A stretch of 64,000 nucleotides of DNA from Chitinophaga pinensis (GCA_945901065.1 CAMDKI010000002.1:248001-312000); one strand, 5' to 3'; positions 42,494-51,864 are shown, counted from the first letter of the stretch. Notes: a model not told the origin generated them from the sequence alone. Program-made: numbers and translations.

Positions 42494-43243
42494 TTATTTT
42501 AAACCCTTGTACATGGCAAAGTTAGCCAAGCCTATGCGCTGCAAGAAGTGTTTAGCACTTACCCCTAAAACCCCGAAGCCATAGATAGTGCTTCGGCGAA
42601 GGTTAATGGAACTAGCCTCGGCAAAATATTTAGTTGGGCAGGTAACCTCACCGATACCAAAACCTGCATAAATAATCTGCGATAGCATTTGATTATCGAA
42701 CACAAAATCGTCGGAATTGATTTCCAAATTCAATTTGGTAAGCACTTCTTTGCTAAAAGCCCGGTAGCCGGTATGGTATTCTGATAGTTTTTGGCCTGTA
42801 AGCACGTTCTCGGTAAAGGTAAGCAAGCGGTTGGCAATGTATTTATAAACGGGCATACCGCCTTTCAGGGCACCATTACCCAATATACGCGAACCTAAAA
42901 CCACTGGATACAAGTCGTTGGCAATAATACTGGCCATGGCTGGTATCAGTAACGGAGTATACTGGTAATCGGGGTGCACCATAATCACAATATCGGCACC
43001 CAGTTCAAGAGCGGTTTTGTAACAAGTTTTTTGGTTGCCACCGTAGCCACGGTTATTCTCGTGGCGCACCACATGCTTTATACCTAATTTCCGGGCAAGT
43101 TCTGATGTAGCGTCGGTGCTATGGTCATCCACCAACACTACGTCGTCCACAATATCAAAAGGAATTTCGCGGTATGTTTTTTCCAGTGTAAGCTCCGCAT
43201 TATAGGCAGGCAATACTACCACTACTTTTTTACCGTTCATCAT
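42494..43243 (-). CDS. Family 2 glycosyltransferase, DPM synthase-like
   Basis: The 249-aa GT-A protein has KVVVVLPAYNAELTLEKTYREIP (~5-27), VDDVVLVDDHSTDATSELARKLG (nucleotide-binding Asp pair, ~32-54) and GADIVIMVHPDYQYTPLLIPAM, which replaces the usual DxD-Q site. A late HTGYRAFSKEVL segment is typical of dolichyl- or polyprenyl-phosphate sugar transferases. No C-terminal membrane helices are present. It probably makes a polyprenyl-phosphate sugar or extends a surface glycan. It starts near two adjacent ATGs (43243 and 43240), 7 nt after a TATTTTTG box, divergent from the asparaginase-like gene. Confidence 0.88.
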   Translation of the reverse strand: MMNGKKVVVVLPAYNAELTLEKTYREIPFDIVDDVVLVDDHSTDATSELARKLGIKHVVRHENNRGYGGNQKTCYKTALELGADIVIMVHPDYQYTPLLIPAMASIIANDLYPVVLGSRILGNGALKGGMPVYKYIANRLLTFTENVLTGQKLSEYHTGYRAFSKEVLTKLNLEINSDDFVFDNQMLSQIIYAGFGIGEVTCPTKYFAEASSINLRRSTIYGFGVLGVSAKHFLQRIGLANFAMYKGLK

Positions 43244-43250
43244 AGCAGGG

Positions 43251-43258
43251 CAAAAATA
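43251..43258 (-). promoter_or_regulatory. TAnnTTTG box 7 nt from the glycosyltransferase ATG
   Basis: TATTTTTG then CCCTGCT-ATG-ATG. The left arm of array H6 begins 6 bp upstream of the box. Confidence 0.5.
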
Positions 43259-43263
43259 ATAAA

Positions 43264-43350
43264 TAGTTATGGGTTACGAGTTGCGAGTTGATAGTTAATA
43301 AAAAAATATCCCTATCCACTAAAAAACTCGCAACCCGTAACTCGCAACCC
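43264..43350. repeat. Heptamer-phased mirrored repeat H6
   Basis: The left arm 43264-43298 reads TAGTTAT, GGGTTAC, GAGTTGC, GAGTTGA, TAGTTAA. The right arm 43323-43350, read on the minus strand, gives GGGTTGC, GAGTTAC, GGGTTGC, GAGTTTT. A 24-nt spacer separates them. The element fills the space between two outward -7 boxes of divergent genes. A 19-bp piece is identical to array H2 at 7605. Confidence 0.8.
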
Positions 43351-43362
43351 ACGTCTAAAGCA

Positions 43363-43370
43363 TAACTTTA
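43363..43370 (+). promoter_or_regulatory. TAnnTTTG-like box before the asparaginase-domain gene
   Basis: TAACTTTA matches seven of eight consensus bases. It lies 12 bp after the right arm of H6 and 21 nt before ATG 43392. Confidence 0.35.
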
Positions 43371-43391
43371 CAGCACCTTAACTCTATTTTC

Positions 43392-43901
43392 ATGCCTATT
43401 AATGTATTTGTTACTGGCGGTACGTTTGATAAAGAATACGACATCATCAACGGCCGCTTATTTTTTAAGGATACGCACCTTCCCGAAATTTTTAAATTGG
43501 GGCGCTGCACGCTGGATGTAAACATTCGCACCTTAATGATGATTGATAGTCTGGAAATGACTGAAGAGGATCGCGAGTTGATAGTAAAGCACTGCAAACG
43601 TTGTGTTGATGAGCAAATAGTAATTACCCATGGCACCGACACCATGGTAGACACCGCCAAAACCCTTGCCGCGGCACAATTACCTAAAACCATTGTGCTC
43701 ACCGGAGCTATGATGCCCTATAAGTTCGGTAGCAGCGATGGGCTCTTTAATCTAGGTAGCACATTAGCCTTCGTGCAAATATTGCCCCACGGCGTATATA
43801 TTGCCATGAACGGAAAGTTTTATACGGCCGATAACGTTCGCAAAAACAAACGCACTGGCTATTTCGAGGAACTAAATGACCCTGCAAAGGTTTCACAATA
43901 A
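43392..43901 (+). CDS. Single-domain asparaginase-like protein
   Basis: The 169-aa protein equals only the N-terminal domain of type I/II asparaginases: VFVTGGTFDKEYD (catalytic Thr region, ~5-17), VDEQIVITHGTDTMVDTAKTL (~72-92, the THGTDT box) and TIVLTGAMMPYKFGSSDGLFNLGSTL. Full enzymes are ~330 aa with a second domain that completes the active site. Stand-alone N-domain proteins occur in other bacteria, and no second-domain remnant follows here, so I read it as intact. Its activity is unproven. The gene is 3 nt from the transglutaminase-like gene, so they are probably co-translated. Confidence 0.85.
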   Translation: MPINVFVTGGTFDKEYDIINGRLFFKDTHLPEIFKLGRCTLDVNIRTLMMIDSLEMTEEDRELIVKHCKRCVDEQIVITHGTDTMVDTAKTLAAAQLPKTIVLTGAMMPYKFGSSDGLFNLGSTLAFVQILPHGVYIAMNGKFYTADNVRKNKRTGYFEELNDPAKVSQ

Positions 43902-43904
43902 CGG

Positions 43905-44570
43905 ATGGAAGACTTTAGTAAATATTTGGATGCTACCGCGTTTGTGGATAGCGACAACCCCAACATTGTAGCTTTTGCCTACAAAGCGGTGGGTACGATT
44001 ACTAATCCTGTTGAACAGGCCGTGAAGTTGTATTATGCCGTACGCGATAAATTCCCTTACAACCCTTACGAAGTAGACTTAAGCGAGCATGGCCTAAAAG
44101 CGAGTACTGCGATGGCCCGAGGATATGGCTACTGTGTAGAAAAAGCCAATATTATGGCGGCTTGTGCTCGTGTATTGGGCATACCGAGCCGTTTTGGTTT
44201 TGCCGATGTAAAAAACCACGTAGGCACGGGCAAACTGATGCAAGTATTGCAATCAGATGTGATGGCTCTGCATGGTTATGTAGAGTTGTACTTGAATGGC
44301 AAATGGGTGAAAGCCACACCAGCATTCAACAAAGAGCTTTGCGAGAAGTTAAATGTAGCACCTTTAGAGTTTAATGGCGTTGATGATTCTATTTTTCAAG
44401 AGAACGACGGCGAGGGAGGGAAATTTATGGAGTATGTGTATTACCACGGCACATACCCTGACCTACCTCGCGAATACATGATACAAGTATTGCGCAACCA
44501 CTACCCACACCTGTTTCCTGAAGATGCTGAGGCCGCAGCTAATATGGGTGCGGCAGTGTTCAAAATGTAA
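43905..44570 (+). CDS. Transglutaminase-like cysteine protease-fold protein
   Basis: The 221-aa protein has the transglutaminase-core pattern: ARGYGYCVEKANIMAACARVLGIPSRFGFADVKNH with the nucleophile Cys at ~76, then MALHGYVELYLNGKWVKATPAFN with the catalytic His (~122) and a following acidic position. It has no signal peptide, so it is cytoplasmic. Bacterial members are mostly proteases or amidases rather than cross-linkers. Coupling (3-nt gap) to an asparaginase-domain gene suggests a shared amide or isopeptide-hydrolysing role, which is inference only. The C-terminal 60 residues are not conserved in any motif I know. Confidence 0.83.
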   Translation: MEDFSKYLDATAFVDSDNPNIVAFAYKAVGTITNPVEQAVKLYYAVRDKFPYNPYEVDLSEHGLKASTAMARGYGYCVEKANIMAACARVLGIPSRFGFADVKNHVGTGKLMQVLQSDVMALHGYVELYLNGKWVKATPAFNKELCEKLNVAPLEFNGVDDSIFQENDGEGGKFMEYVYYHGTYPDLPREYMIQVLRNHYPHLFPEDAEAAANMGAAVFKM

Positions 44571-44758
44571 CACCCGCTGTTGCAAATAAGATTTTAGAAT
44601 TTATAGCACCCATCCTTTACCGAGATGGCGCAAAGAAACGTCCAACTACCTATTTTTTTACACAAACAGTTTGTCGATTGTTTAAAACCACTGCCCTGAT
44701 GTTAGCGGAATTCTACCTAATTTCACGATTTGATTTTTAAGTGTAGAATTAATAGGAT

Positions 44759-47041
44759 ATGACTATACGTTTTTGGGCTTTATTGCTCCTAATTTTCGGC
44801 ATTACCACAGCAGCAGTAGCGCAAGAAGATGGCACCGTACGCGGTACTGTTTACGACAAGGGCAATGGCGAGCCTATGATATTTACGAACGTGTATATTA
44901 AGGGTACTACCCGTGGTACCACTACCGATATCAACGGTTTCTATGCTATCCCCAATGTGCCGCTGGGCACTTACACCTTGGTAAGCACCACGCTTGGCTA
45001 CGACACCATGGAGGTAGAATTCACACTTACAAAAAAAGGGCAAATAGTAAGCCAAAACCTATACCTAGCGTTGAACGACATTATGCTAGATGTGGTAAAT
45101 GTCTCTGCCGAAAAAGAGAAAAAACAAACTGAGGTTGATGTTTCGCATGTGCGAATCACTACAAAAGAAATATCTCAAATACCATCGGTTGGCGGCGAGC
45201 CCGATGTTGCACAATACCTGCAAGTAATGCCTGGGGTAGTGTTTACCGGCGACCAAGGAGGGCAATTATACATTCGCGGGGGTTCGCCAATACAAACACG
45301 TGTGCTCTTAGATGGCTTATTGATATACAACCCGTTTCACTCCATTGGTTTGTTTTCGGTTTTCGAAACCGACTTAGTACGGAACATTGACATTAGTACG
45401 GGTGGTTTCGGCGCTGAGTATGGCGGAAGGCTGTCAGCGGTAATGGATGTGCGCATGCAGGATGGCAATAAAAAACGTACTGCCGGCAAAATAGGTGTAA
45501 GTCCGTTTCTAGCAAAAGTAATTTTAGAGGGCCCATTGGTAAAACAAAAAGACAATGGAAGCAGCCTAACTTATGTGTTCTCCGGACGATACTCATACCT
45601 AGATAAAAGCTCAAAAGCGCTATATAAATACGTAGAAGGCAATAATGGTATACCCTTCTCATTTGCCGATTTTTATGGCAAATTGGCTTACACTGGTGGC
45701 AACGGTTCTAAAATTACGTTGTTTGGTTTCAACTTCAACGATTTGGCCAACTACCAAGGCATCGCTAAATACAAGTGGAACTCCTTTGGCATAGGTACCA
45801 ATTTTGTATTGGTTCCCGGCGGTTCAAACCTGCTAATGAACGGTACAGTTGGCTACACCAACTATAAAATAGCCCTTCAAGAGGCTGACGATAAGCCTCG
45901 CGAAAGCTCGGTAGGTGGTTTAAACGTAAACATGAACTTTACTTATTTTATAACAGCCGGTCAATTCGATTACGGTATAAACGTAAATGCTTTTAAAACC
46001 GATTACCGCTTTTACAATAGTACTGGCACCATTAGCAGCGAAACACAAAACACAACCGAGCTAGGCCTTTACTTCAAATTCAGGAAGGTTATTGCCAAAA
46101 AACTAGTGCTTGACCCAAGTATTCGTTTCGACTATTATGCCTCACTGGCCAATATATCCGTTGAGCCTCGGTTGGGTATTAAATACAACGTGCACAATAG
46201 TTTCCGCTTGAAGGCCGCTGGTGGCTTGTACTCTCAAAATTTAATAAGCAGCCGAGCGGACAGAGATGTGGTTGATTTGTTCAACGGTTTCCTATCGGGT
46301 ACCGAAGAAGAGCTTACTCGCCCCGACGGAAGCCAGGCCAACCACAAGCTGCAAAAAGCCTGGCATGCTATAGCGGGTTTTGAAGCCGATATAACCAACA
46401 ACCTAACCCTAAACGTTGAAGGATATTACAAATGGTTTACCCAGTTGATTAGCCTTAACCGCGACAAACTATTTGCGACTGAATCGGACTATATGCTCGA
46501 AACTGGCAAAGCCTATGGCATAGATTTTATGATGAAGTACCAAAACAAGAACTGGATGCTCTATGGTGCCTATTCATTGGCTTGGGTAAATAGATTTGAT
46601 GGTGAACAAACCTATTATCCGTTTTACGACCGCAGGCACAACGCCAACTTTGTAGCCGCATATACTTTTGGCAAATCGCTTACCTGGCAGGCCAGTGTGC
46701 GCTATAACATTGGCTCGGGCTTTCCTTTTACCCGCACCCAATCGTTTTACGAGCAAGTTAACTTTAACGGCGGCGTAAACACCAATTACACCAATGCCAA
46801 TGGCAGCTTGGGGGTAATATACGAGGAAGAGTTAAATGCAGGCCGATTGCCAGCATACCACCGGTTAGACTTAGCTATACAAAAGGAAGTAGCCTTAGGA
46901 AAATATATGTCGATGAAGATTTCGGCAAGCGTAACGAATGCCTACAACCGCGACAATATTTTCTACTTTGACAGAGTTCGATACACCAGAGTAAATCAAC
47001 TGCCTATACTACCTAGCCTATCTTTATCGTTATCATTCTGA
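44759..47041 (+). CDS. TonB-dependent outer-membrane receptor with N-terminal carboxypeptidase-like domain
   Basis: The 760-aa product has a signal peptide (to AVAQ, ~22) and a CarboxypepD_reg-like domain (GTVRGTVYDKGNGEPMIFTNVYIKGTTRGTTTDINGFYAIPNVPLGTYTLVSTTLGYD, ~25-85). The plug follows (QIPSVGGEPDVAQYLQVMPGVVFTGDQGGQLYIRGGSPIQTRVLLDGLLIYNP, ~137-190), then a barrel ending LSLSLSF with the C-terminal Phe. It is shorter than SusC proteins and has no SusD neighbour, so it is not a classic glycan-uptake receptor. It is followed after 22 nt by a large TPR protein and then a second barrel. The ligand is unknown. Confidence 0.92.
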   Translation: MTIRFWALLLLIFGITTAAVAQEDGTVRGTVYDKGNGEPMIFTNVYIKGTTRGTTTDINGFYAIPNVPLGTYTLVSTTLGYDTMEVEFTLTKKGQIVSQNLYLALNDIMLDVVNVSAEKEKKQTEVDVSHVRITTKEISQIPSVGGEPDVAQYLQVMPGVVFTGDQGGQLYIRGGSPIQTRVLLDGLLIYNPFHSIGLFSVFETDLVRNIDISTGGFGAEYGGRLSAVMDVRMQDGNKKRTAGKIGVSPFLAKVILEGPLVKQKDNGSSLTYVFSGRYSYLDKSSKALYKYVEGNNGIPFSFADFYGKLAYTGGNGSKITLFGFNFNDLANYQGIAKYKWNSFGIGTNFVLVPGGSNLLMNGTVGYTNYKIALQEADDKPRESSVGGLNVNMNFTYFITAGQFDYGINVNAFKTDYRFYNSTGTISSETQNTTELGLYFKFRKVIAKKLVLDPSIRFDYYASLANISVEPRLGIKYNVHNSFRLKAAGGLYSQNLISSRADRDVVDLFNGFLSGTEEELTRPDGSQANHKLQKAWHAIAGFEADITNNLTLNVEGYYKWFTQLISLNRDKLFATESDYMLETGKAYGIDFMMKYQNKNWMLYGAYSLAWVNRFDGEQTYYPFYDRRHNANFVAAYTFGKSLTWQASVRYNIGSGFPFTRTQSFYEQVNFNGGVNTNYTNANGSLGVIYEEELNAGRLPAYHRLDLAIQKEVALGKYMSMKISASVTNAYNRDNIFYFDRVRYTRVNQLPILPSLSLSLSF

Positions 47042-47063
47042 CCTAACTAAATTGGAGGCTGCC

Positions 47064-50000
47064 GTGAAGAGAGTCCTATTACTACTATTCGTGTTGGGCA
47101 CACTATCTGCACCAACCGCAACCAAAGCCCAGCAGTCTACCGTTTATAAAGACCCTTGGGCTATTTATAACGAGGCCATTCAATTTTTCGATCAGCAAAA
47201 CTATGAAACAGCGCAACGGTTGTTCCGCGAGTATGGTAATTTTAAGCTAACAGCTTACGACGTTGCAAACGGCACTGCCCGCAGCCATGCTCAATTTATG
47301 GTGGCCGTATGCGCAGTAGAACTTTTTCAGCCCGATGCCGAAAAGCTTTTACTCGATTTTATCTACAGCACCCCTTACGAAAACCCAGATAAGCGCATGG
47401 CTTATTACTTTTTGGGTCGTTATCACTTTAGGGAGCACAACTACAAGGATGCTATTGAGTACTTCAAGAAAATAGAAACCGGTGATTTAAGCAAGGCCGA
47501 ACTGGAGGAGTATCGTTTTATGATGGCCTACTCTTACTTTTTTAATAAAGACTTCGATAAAGCATATCCGCTGTTTAAGCAAACCAAGAACGTAAACAAC
47601 AAATACTACTATGCCAGCAACTATTACTATGGCTATATTGCTTTTACCAAAGGTGATGTAGACCAAGCGCTGGAGAGTTTTGAGAAGATAAAGGAAAGCA
47701 AAACGTACGAAAAAATTATCCCATTCTACATTGCCCAAATTCGCTTCAAAAAAGGCCAGTATAAGGAAGTAATTTCTTACCTGCAGCCAATAATCAGCGA
47801 TACCAAATTATCAAATTTTGCCGAACTAAACCTTACCTTGGGCCAAAGCTACTTTGAGCTTGAGCAATACTCCAGCGCGGTAAAATACATCGGAATATAT
47901 GCCGAAAAAAACCGTAGCCTTAAAAAAAGCGAATTGTATCAATTGGGTTATGCTTACTACCAAATTGAAGACTGCAAAAATGCGATAGCTAATTTCACGC
48001 AGCTTGCCGACCTAAAAGATACCGTGGGCCAAAATGCCCTTTACTTATTAGGCGATTGCTACTTGAAGAGCGGCAATAAGTTAAATGCCCGCAGCGCGTT
48101 TCAAAAAGCTGCATCGTTCGATTTTGACCCTGCCATAACCGAAAGCGCAAGATTCAACTACGGAAAACTAAGTTATGAAGCAGGATTGGACAACGAGGCG
48201 GTAGTTGCCTTGGAAAGTTTCATCAAAGATTATCCAAAATCGAAATACGGCAACGAAGCCAAATCACTGCTTTCGCAGTTATTGGTATCGTCAAGCGATT
48301 ATGTAAAGGCATTAACCATTATCGAAGGTATTACTGACCAATCGCCACAGGTAAAAAAGGCCTACCAAGTGGTTGCATTTAATCGTGGAGTGCAATTATA
48401 CAACAACCAGCAATACAACGAAGCCATTCAAATGCTCGATGTATCACTCAAAAACCCAATTATACCTAAGTACAAGGCCATGGCCTACTACTGGAAAGGA
48501 GAAGCTTTCTTTGCTCAAGGCGAATACCAAAAAGCAGGATGGCAGTATTCAAATTTCAACGGAATTGCAAGTGTATCAGAAATAGAAAATGCTGAGTGGT
48601 ACCAGATAAATGGCAACTACGGACTCGGATATTCATTCTTAAAACAAGAGCGTTATAGAGATGCAACCCTTTACTTTGAGAAAGCGATAACCGATGCACG
48701 GAAGAGCAAAAACAACGAAATTCAAAAACGGGTATTGCCCGATGCCATTTTACGAAACGGCGACAGCTATTACTTGCTGAAAGAATATACCAAAGCACTT
48801 ACCAGCTACGATGAAATATACAGCCGCAGCGCTAATGGTAAAGATTATGCTATGTTTCAAAAAGGTATGATTGAAGGCCTGCTTGGTAAATTAGATGGAA
48901 AAATTAGTTCGATGCTGGAGCTACAGAAGCAATTCCCAAACTCGCTGTATGCCGATGATGCGCTGTTTGAAGCAGCCAATACCAGTTTTGAACAGGGCAA
49001 AAACGCAACCGCGGTAGTTTATTACCAAAAATTGCAAAAAGAATATTCGAGCACCCAATATAAAGTAGAAAGCTATCTAAAACTTGGCCTTATTTTCTTT
49101 AACGATAAGGATTACAAAAAAGCAGTTGATAACTACGAGAAAGTGCTGCAATTAGCTCCCAATACCTCAAAGGCAAAAGAGGCTTTTGCGGGCATACAAG
49201 AAGTAGCAATTGCTACTGGCGATAAGAACATTGTGCTGAATATAATGAAGAAGTACAATGTGGAAATAGATGAGGCCGACGAGCTGAATTACCGCATTGC
49301 AGAAAACCAATTCGCCAAAAAGAACTTTGCACAAGCCATTAAGCTCTTTAACGAATATCTGATTGGGTTCTCAAAAGGGGCTTATGCACTAAACGCTTAC
49401 TACTATCGTGCTGATAGCTACTTAGAATTAAACAAGTATAACGATGCCTTGCCCGATTATGAGACAGTAATTGACATGGCACCCAATCACTTCTTAGAGC
49501 CAGCCTTGGCAAAAGCCTCATGGATAGCCTTTTATAAAGTGAAAGATTACGAAAAGTCTTACAAGCTGTTCAAGCTTTTGCTTGATAACACCCAAGATAA
49601 AGAGAGCATATTTGCTGCAAACCTTGGCTTAATGCGCAGTACTTTTATCCTGAAAAAATTTAACGAAACGGAAAAATATGGCACTGCGCTTATAAGCTCA
49701 GGCCAAGCTAGCCCAAAAGAGGTGTTCGAAGCCGATTACTATATTGGCAAAGTAGCCTTTAACAACAAAGACTTTGCTAAGGCCGAAACCCAGTTCAAGA
49801 AAATAGAAGCTACCGATAACTTGGAAGGTACCGATGCCAAATACCTATTGGCAAAAATTTTATACCTCAATGCCAGCTACGACAAATCAATTGAAAAGGC
49901 TTACGAGGTGATAAACAAACGTGGTAGCTACGAGGAATCAGTTTTACAAAGCTACTTGCTACTTGCCGACAATTACTTTAAGAAAGGTAACAACTTCCAA

Positions 50001-50192
50001 GCAAAGGCTACCCTTCAAAGCATACTAGACAATTACGCACCCGAGGACGAGTACAAGGAAGAAGCGCGCACCAAAATGCAAATGATTATTGATGCTGAGG
50101 CTGACACCAATAAGTTGGCGCCTGAAGATGAAGATGATGGCGGTACCTTGGTGCCCGATCCATCTGGAACCATTGATTTGAATCAACCTTAA
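47064..50192 (+). CDS. Large secreted TPR-repeat protein (outer-membrane-associated)
   Basis: The start is the GTG at 47064 (MKRVLLLLFVLGTLSAPTATKAQ), preceded by GGAGG at a 5-nt spacing; the track's TTG at 47052 lies before that ribosome site. The 1042-aa protein is nearly all TPR repeats (for example YETAQRLFREYG, YFLGRYHFREHNYKDAIEYFKKIE, LNAYYYRADSYLELNKYNDALPDYETVIDMAPN) with an acidic tail (EDEDDGGTLVPD). It is a periplasmic or outer-membrane scaffold. It is sandwiched between a TonB receptor and a second barrel in one operon, so it may join them. TPR count by eye is about twenty. Confidence 0.87.
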   Translation: MKRVLLLLFVLGTLSAPTATKAQQSTVYKDPWAIYNEAIQFFDQQNYETAQRLFREYGNFKLTAYDVANGTARSHAQFMVAVCAVELFQPDAEKLLLDFIYSTPYENPDKRMAYYFLGRYHFREHNYKDAIEYFKKIETGDLSKAELEEYRFMMAYSYFFNKDFDKAYPLFKQTKNVNNKYYYASNYYYGYIAFTKGDVDQALESFEKIKESKTYEKIIPFYIAQIRFKKGQYKEVISYLQPIISDTKLSNFAELNLTLGQSYFELEQYSSAVKYIGIYAEKNRSLKKSELYQLGYAYYQIEDCKNAIANFTQLADLKDTVGQNALYLLGDCYLKSGNKLNARSAFQKAASFDFDPAITESARFNYGKLSYEAGLDNEAVVALESFIKDYPKSKYGNEAKSLLSQLLVSSSDYVKALTIIEGITDQSPQVKKAYQVVAFNRGVQLYNNQQYNEAIQMLDVSLKNPIIPKYKAMAYYWKGEAFFAQGEYQKAGWQYSNFNGIASVSEIENAEWYQINGNYGLGYSFLKQERYRDATLYFEKAITDARKSKNNEIQKRVLPDAILRNGDSYYLLKEYTKALTSYDEIYSRSANGKDYAMFQKGMIEGLLGKLDGKISSMLELQKQFPNSLYADDALFEAANTSFEQGKNATAVVYYQKLQKEYSSTQYKVESYLKLGLIFFNDKDYKKAVDNYEKVLQLAPNTSKAKEAFAGIQEVAIATGDKNIVLNIMKKYNVEIDEADELNYRIAENQFAKKNFAQAIKLFNEYLIGFSKGAYALNAYYYRADSYLELNKYNDALPDYETVIDMAPNHFLEPALAKASWIAFYKVKDYEKSYKLFKLLLDNTQDKESIFAANLGLMRSTFILKKFNETEKYGTALISSGQASPKEVFEADYYIGKVAFNNKDFAKAETQFKKIEATDNLEGTDAKYLLAKILYLNASYDKSIEKAYEVINKRGSYEESVLQSYLLLADNYFKKGNNFQAKATLQSILDNYAPEDEYKEEARTKMQMIIDAEADTNKLAPEDEDDGGTLVPDPSGTIDLNQP

Positions 50193-50203
50193 GCACCGAA
50201 ACT

Positions 50204-51862
50204 ATGAGAACCCTACATAAGAGCATAATAGTTGCTGTTGCCGGATTGATGTTAAATACAGCGATGGCACAAACAGGTGGCGCACCAAAAGATTCAATTG
50301 GTGCACAAACCGTTACGGTATTTTCTGACCAAACACCAGTAGTACAAGACGCCGTAAAGGTGAACTACCCCGCCGAAATACCCGTTTACGTGCGCGAAAC
50401 TACTGTTCCTAAATACGATATACCCAATAGGCAGGCCGAAGTAACCTACGAACCCGTAACCATTAGGCCGCTGGGTATAGCCAAAGAAAAACCTATTGAT
50501 TTTCCGAGCAGTTTTGTGAAAATAGGGTTTGGTACCCAGTTGAGTCCTCTTTTTGAAGCCATGCACAACGGTAGAAAATTGGTAAAAGATCAAGAAAAGT
50601 TTAGCTATGGCCTGTACCTTAAGCATCACTCAGCTTATGGCCAGAAAATAGACTTTCAAGATTTTAGCGAGAACCGTGCCGCCGTCAATGGCAGTATTTT
50701 TCTCAATAGTTTGCGCATCAACACTAAATTAGAGTACCGCAGGGATGCACGGTTCTACTATGGTATTGATGTACCCGATTCGGTTGACGTAAAAAAGAAA
50801 GATGTTAGGCAAGCCTTTAATCAATTTAACGCCACTGTTGAGTTGCTTAACACCAAAATCAATAAATCGCATTTCGATCATAGCACCATCCTCAACTTTT
50901 ACAACTTCAGTGACAAATTCGGGCAAAAAGAATTCGGCATTTCGGCCTCGGCCAAATTGCAAAAGAGCTTCAAGGAAAAGCACTTTGTGGCCTTGCGCAT
51001 TGATGAGGACTATGTCAGCTTTAAAAGCAACACTATCACCAGCAGCCGAAACTTGTTTATGCTGCGTCCTTTTTATGAGTACAACGATCTTACTTGGAAA
51101 ATTACCGGTGGGGTAGGTTTTGCCTACGAGGACAAAACTTTCCACTTGTTGCCTCAATTGGGCTTCGAAAGACCTTTGTTCAAGGAGTATTTGGTAATGT
51201 ACAATGGCTGGAAAATGGAGTTGCGACGTTTGGGCTATCGTGAGTTAGCTGGCGCTAACCCTTGGATAATGCCTGAAAGTTTTGAGTTGAAACACACGCG
51301 CTATGAAGAACGATTGATTGCTGGTTTTAAAGGAACCGCGGGTAAGTTTAGCTATGACGGAAGTGTTCGCCAAATAGTGCTACGCCGCGCCCCGCTGTAT
51401 GTAAACAACCCCGACGAACCCAGTAAATTTAATGTACTGTATGCACGCGGAAGGCTGAACATTCTAAAGCCGATGGCAGAGTTTTCTTATCGCGTAAACA
51501 GTAACTTAGATTTTACCTTGTTTGGCGAGTACAATATGTACGAAGTTGAAGTTGAACAATATGCTTGGCATATGCCCCGCTGGTATGCAAGTTTCACCAC
51601 CCGCTTAAAAATAGGCGACAAGTTGTTTATGAACGCTAAAATATACACCATTGATGGTGTATATACCAAACTAGCTGATGGCACTGCCTTGAAACTGAAA
51701 GGTACTGTAGATGTAAACTTAGGCGCCACCTACAAGTTCAGCAAATCGTTCTCGTTTTTTGCCAACTTAAACAATGTTGCCAATTTCAAATACCAACAGT
51801 ACTACCTGTACCCTACTTATGGTTTTAACTGTATGGCAGGCGTTATATTTACGTATAATTAA
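50204..51862 (+). CDS. TonB-receptor-like outer-membrane beta-barrel without plug
   Basis: The 552-aa product has a signal peptide (to AMAQ, ~23), a ~70-residue N-terminal region (VTVFSDQTPVVQDAVKVNYPAEIPVYVRETTVPKYDIPNRQAEVTYEP) and a long barrel rich in aromatic strands (KFSYGLYLKHHSAYGQKIDF; SNLDFTLFGEYNMYEVEVEQYAW), ending FNCMAGVIFTYN. The plug and TonB box of true receptors are not visible, so it is better called TonB-receptor-like. It follows the TPR gene by 11 nt, and the pair probably works as one outer-membrane assembly with the upstream receptor. Confidence 0.82.
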   Translation: MRTLHKSIIVAVAGLMLNTAMAQTGGAPKDSIGAQTVTVFSDQTPVVQDAVKVNYPAEIPVYVRETTVPKYDIPNRQAEVTYEPVTIRPLGIAKEKPIDFPSSFVKIGFGTQLSPLFEAMHNGRKLVKDQEKFSYGLYLKHHSAYGQKIDFQDFSENRAAVNGSIFLNSLRINTKLEYRRDARFYYGIDVPDSVDVKKKDVRQAFNQFNATVELLNTKINKSHFDHSTILNFYNFSDKFGQKEFGISASAKLQKSFKEKHFVALRIDEDYVSFKSNTITSSRNLFMLRPFYEYNDLTWKITGGVGFAYEDKTFHLLPQLGFERPLFKEYLVMYNGWKMELRRLGYRELAGANPWIMPESFELKHTRYEERLIAGFKGTAGKFSYDGSVRQIVLRRAPLYVNNPDEPSKFNVLYARGRLNILKPMAEFSYRVNSNLDFTLFGEYNMYEVEVEQYAWHMPRWYASFTTRLKIGDKLFMNAKIYTIDGVYTKLADGTALKLKGTVDVNLGATYKFSKSFSFFANLNNVANFKYQQYYLYPTYGFNCMAGVIFTYN

Positions 51863-51864
51863 GC

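Noticed and set aside
43392-43901. Asparaginase-like gene as a truncated pseudogene
   Set aside because: Single-domain members of this size exist, and the stop is followed after 3 nt by an intact gene with no second-domain remnant.
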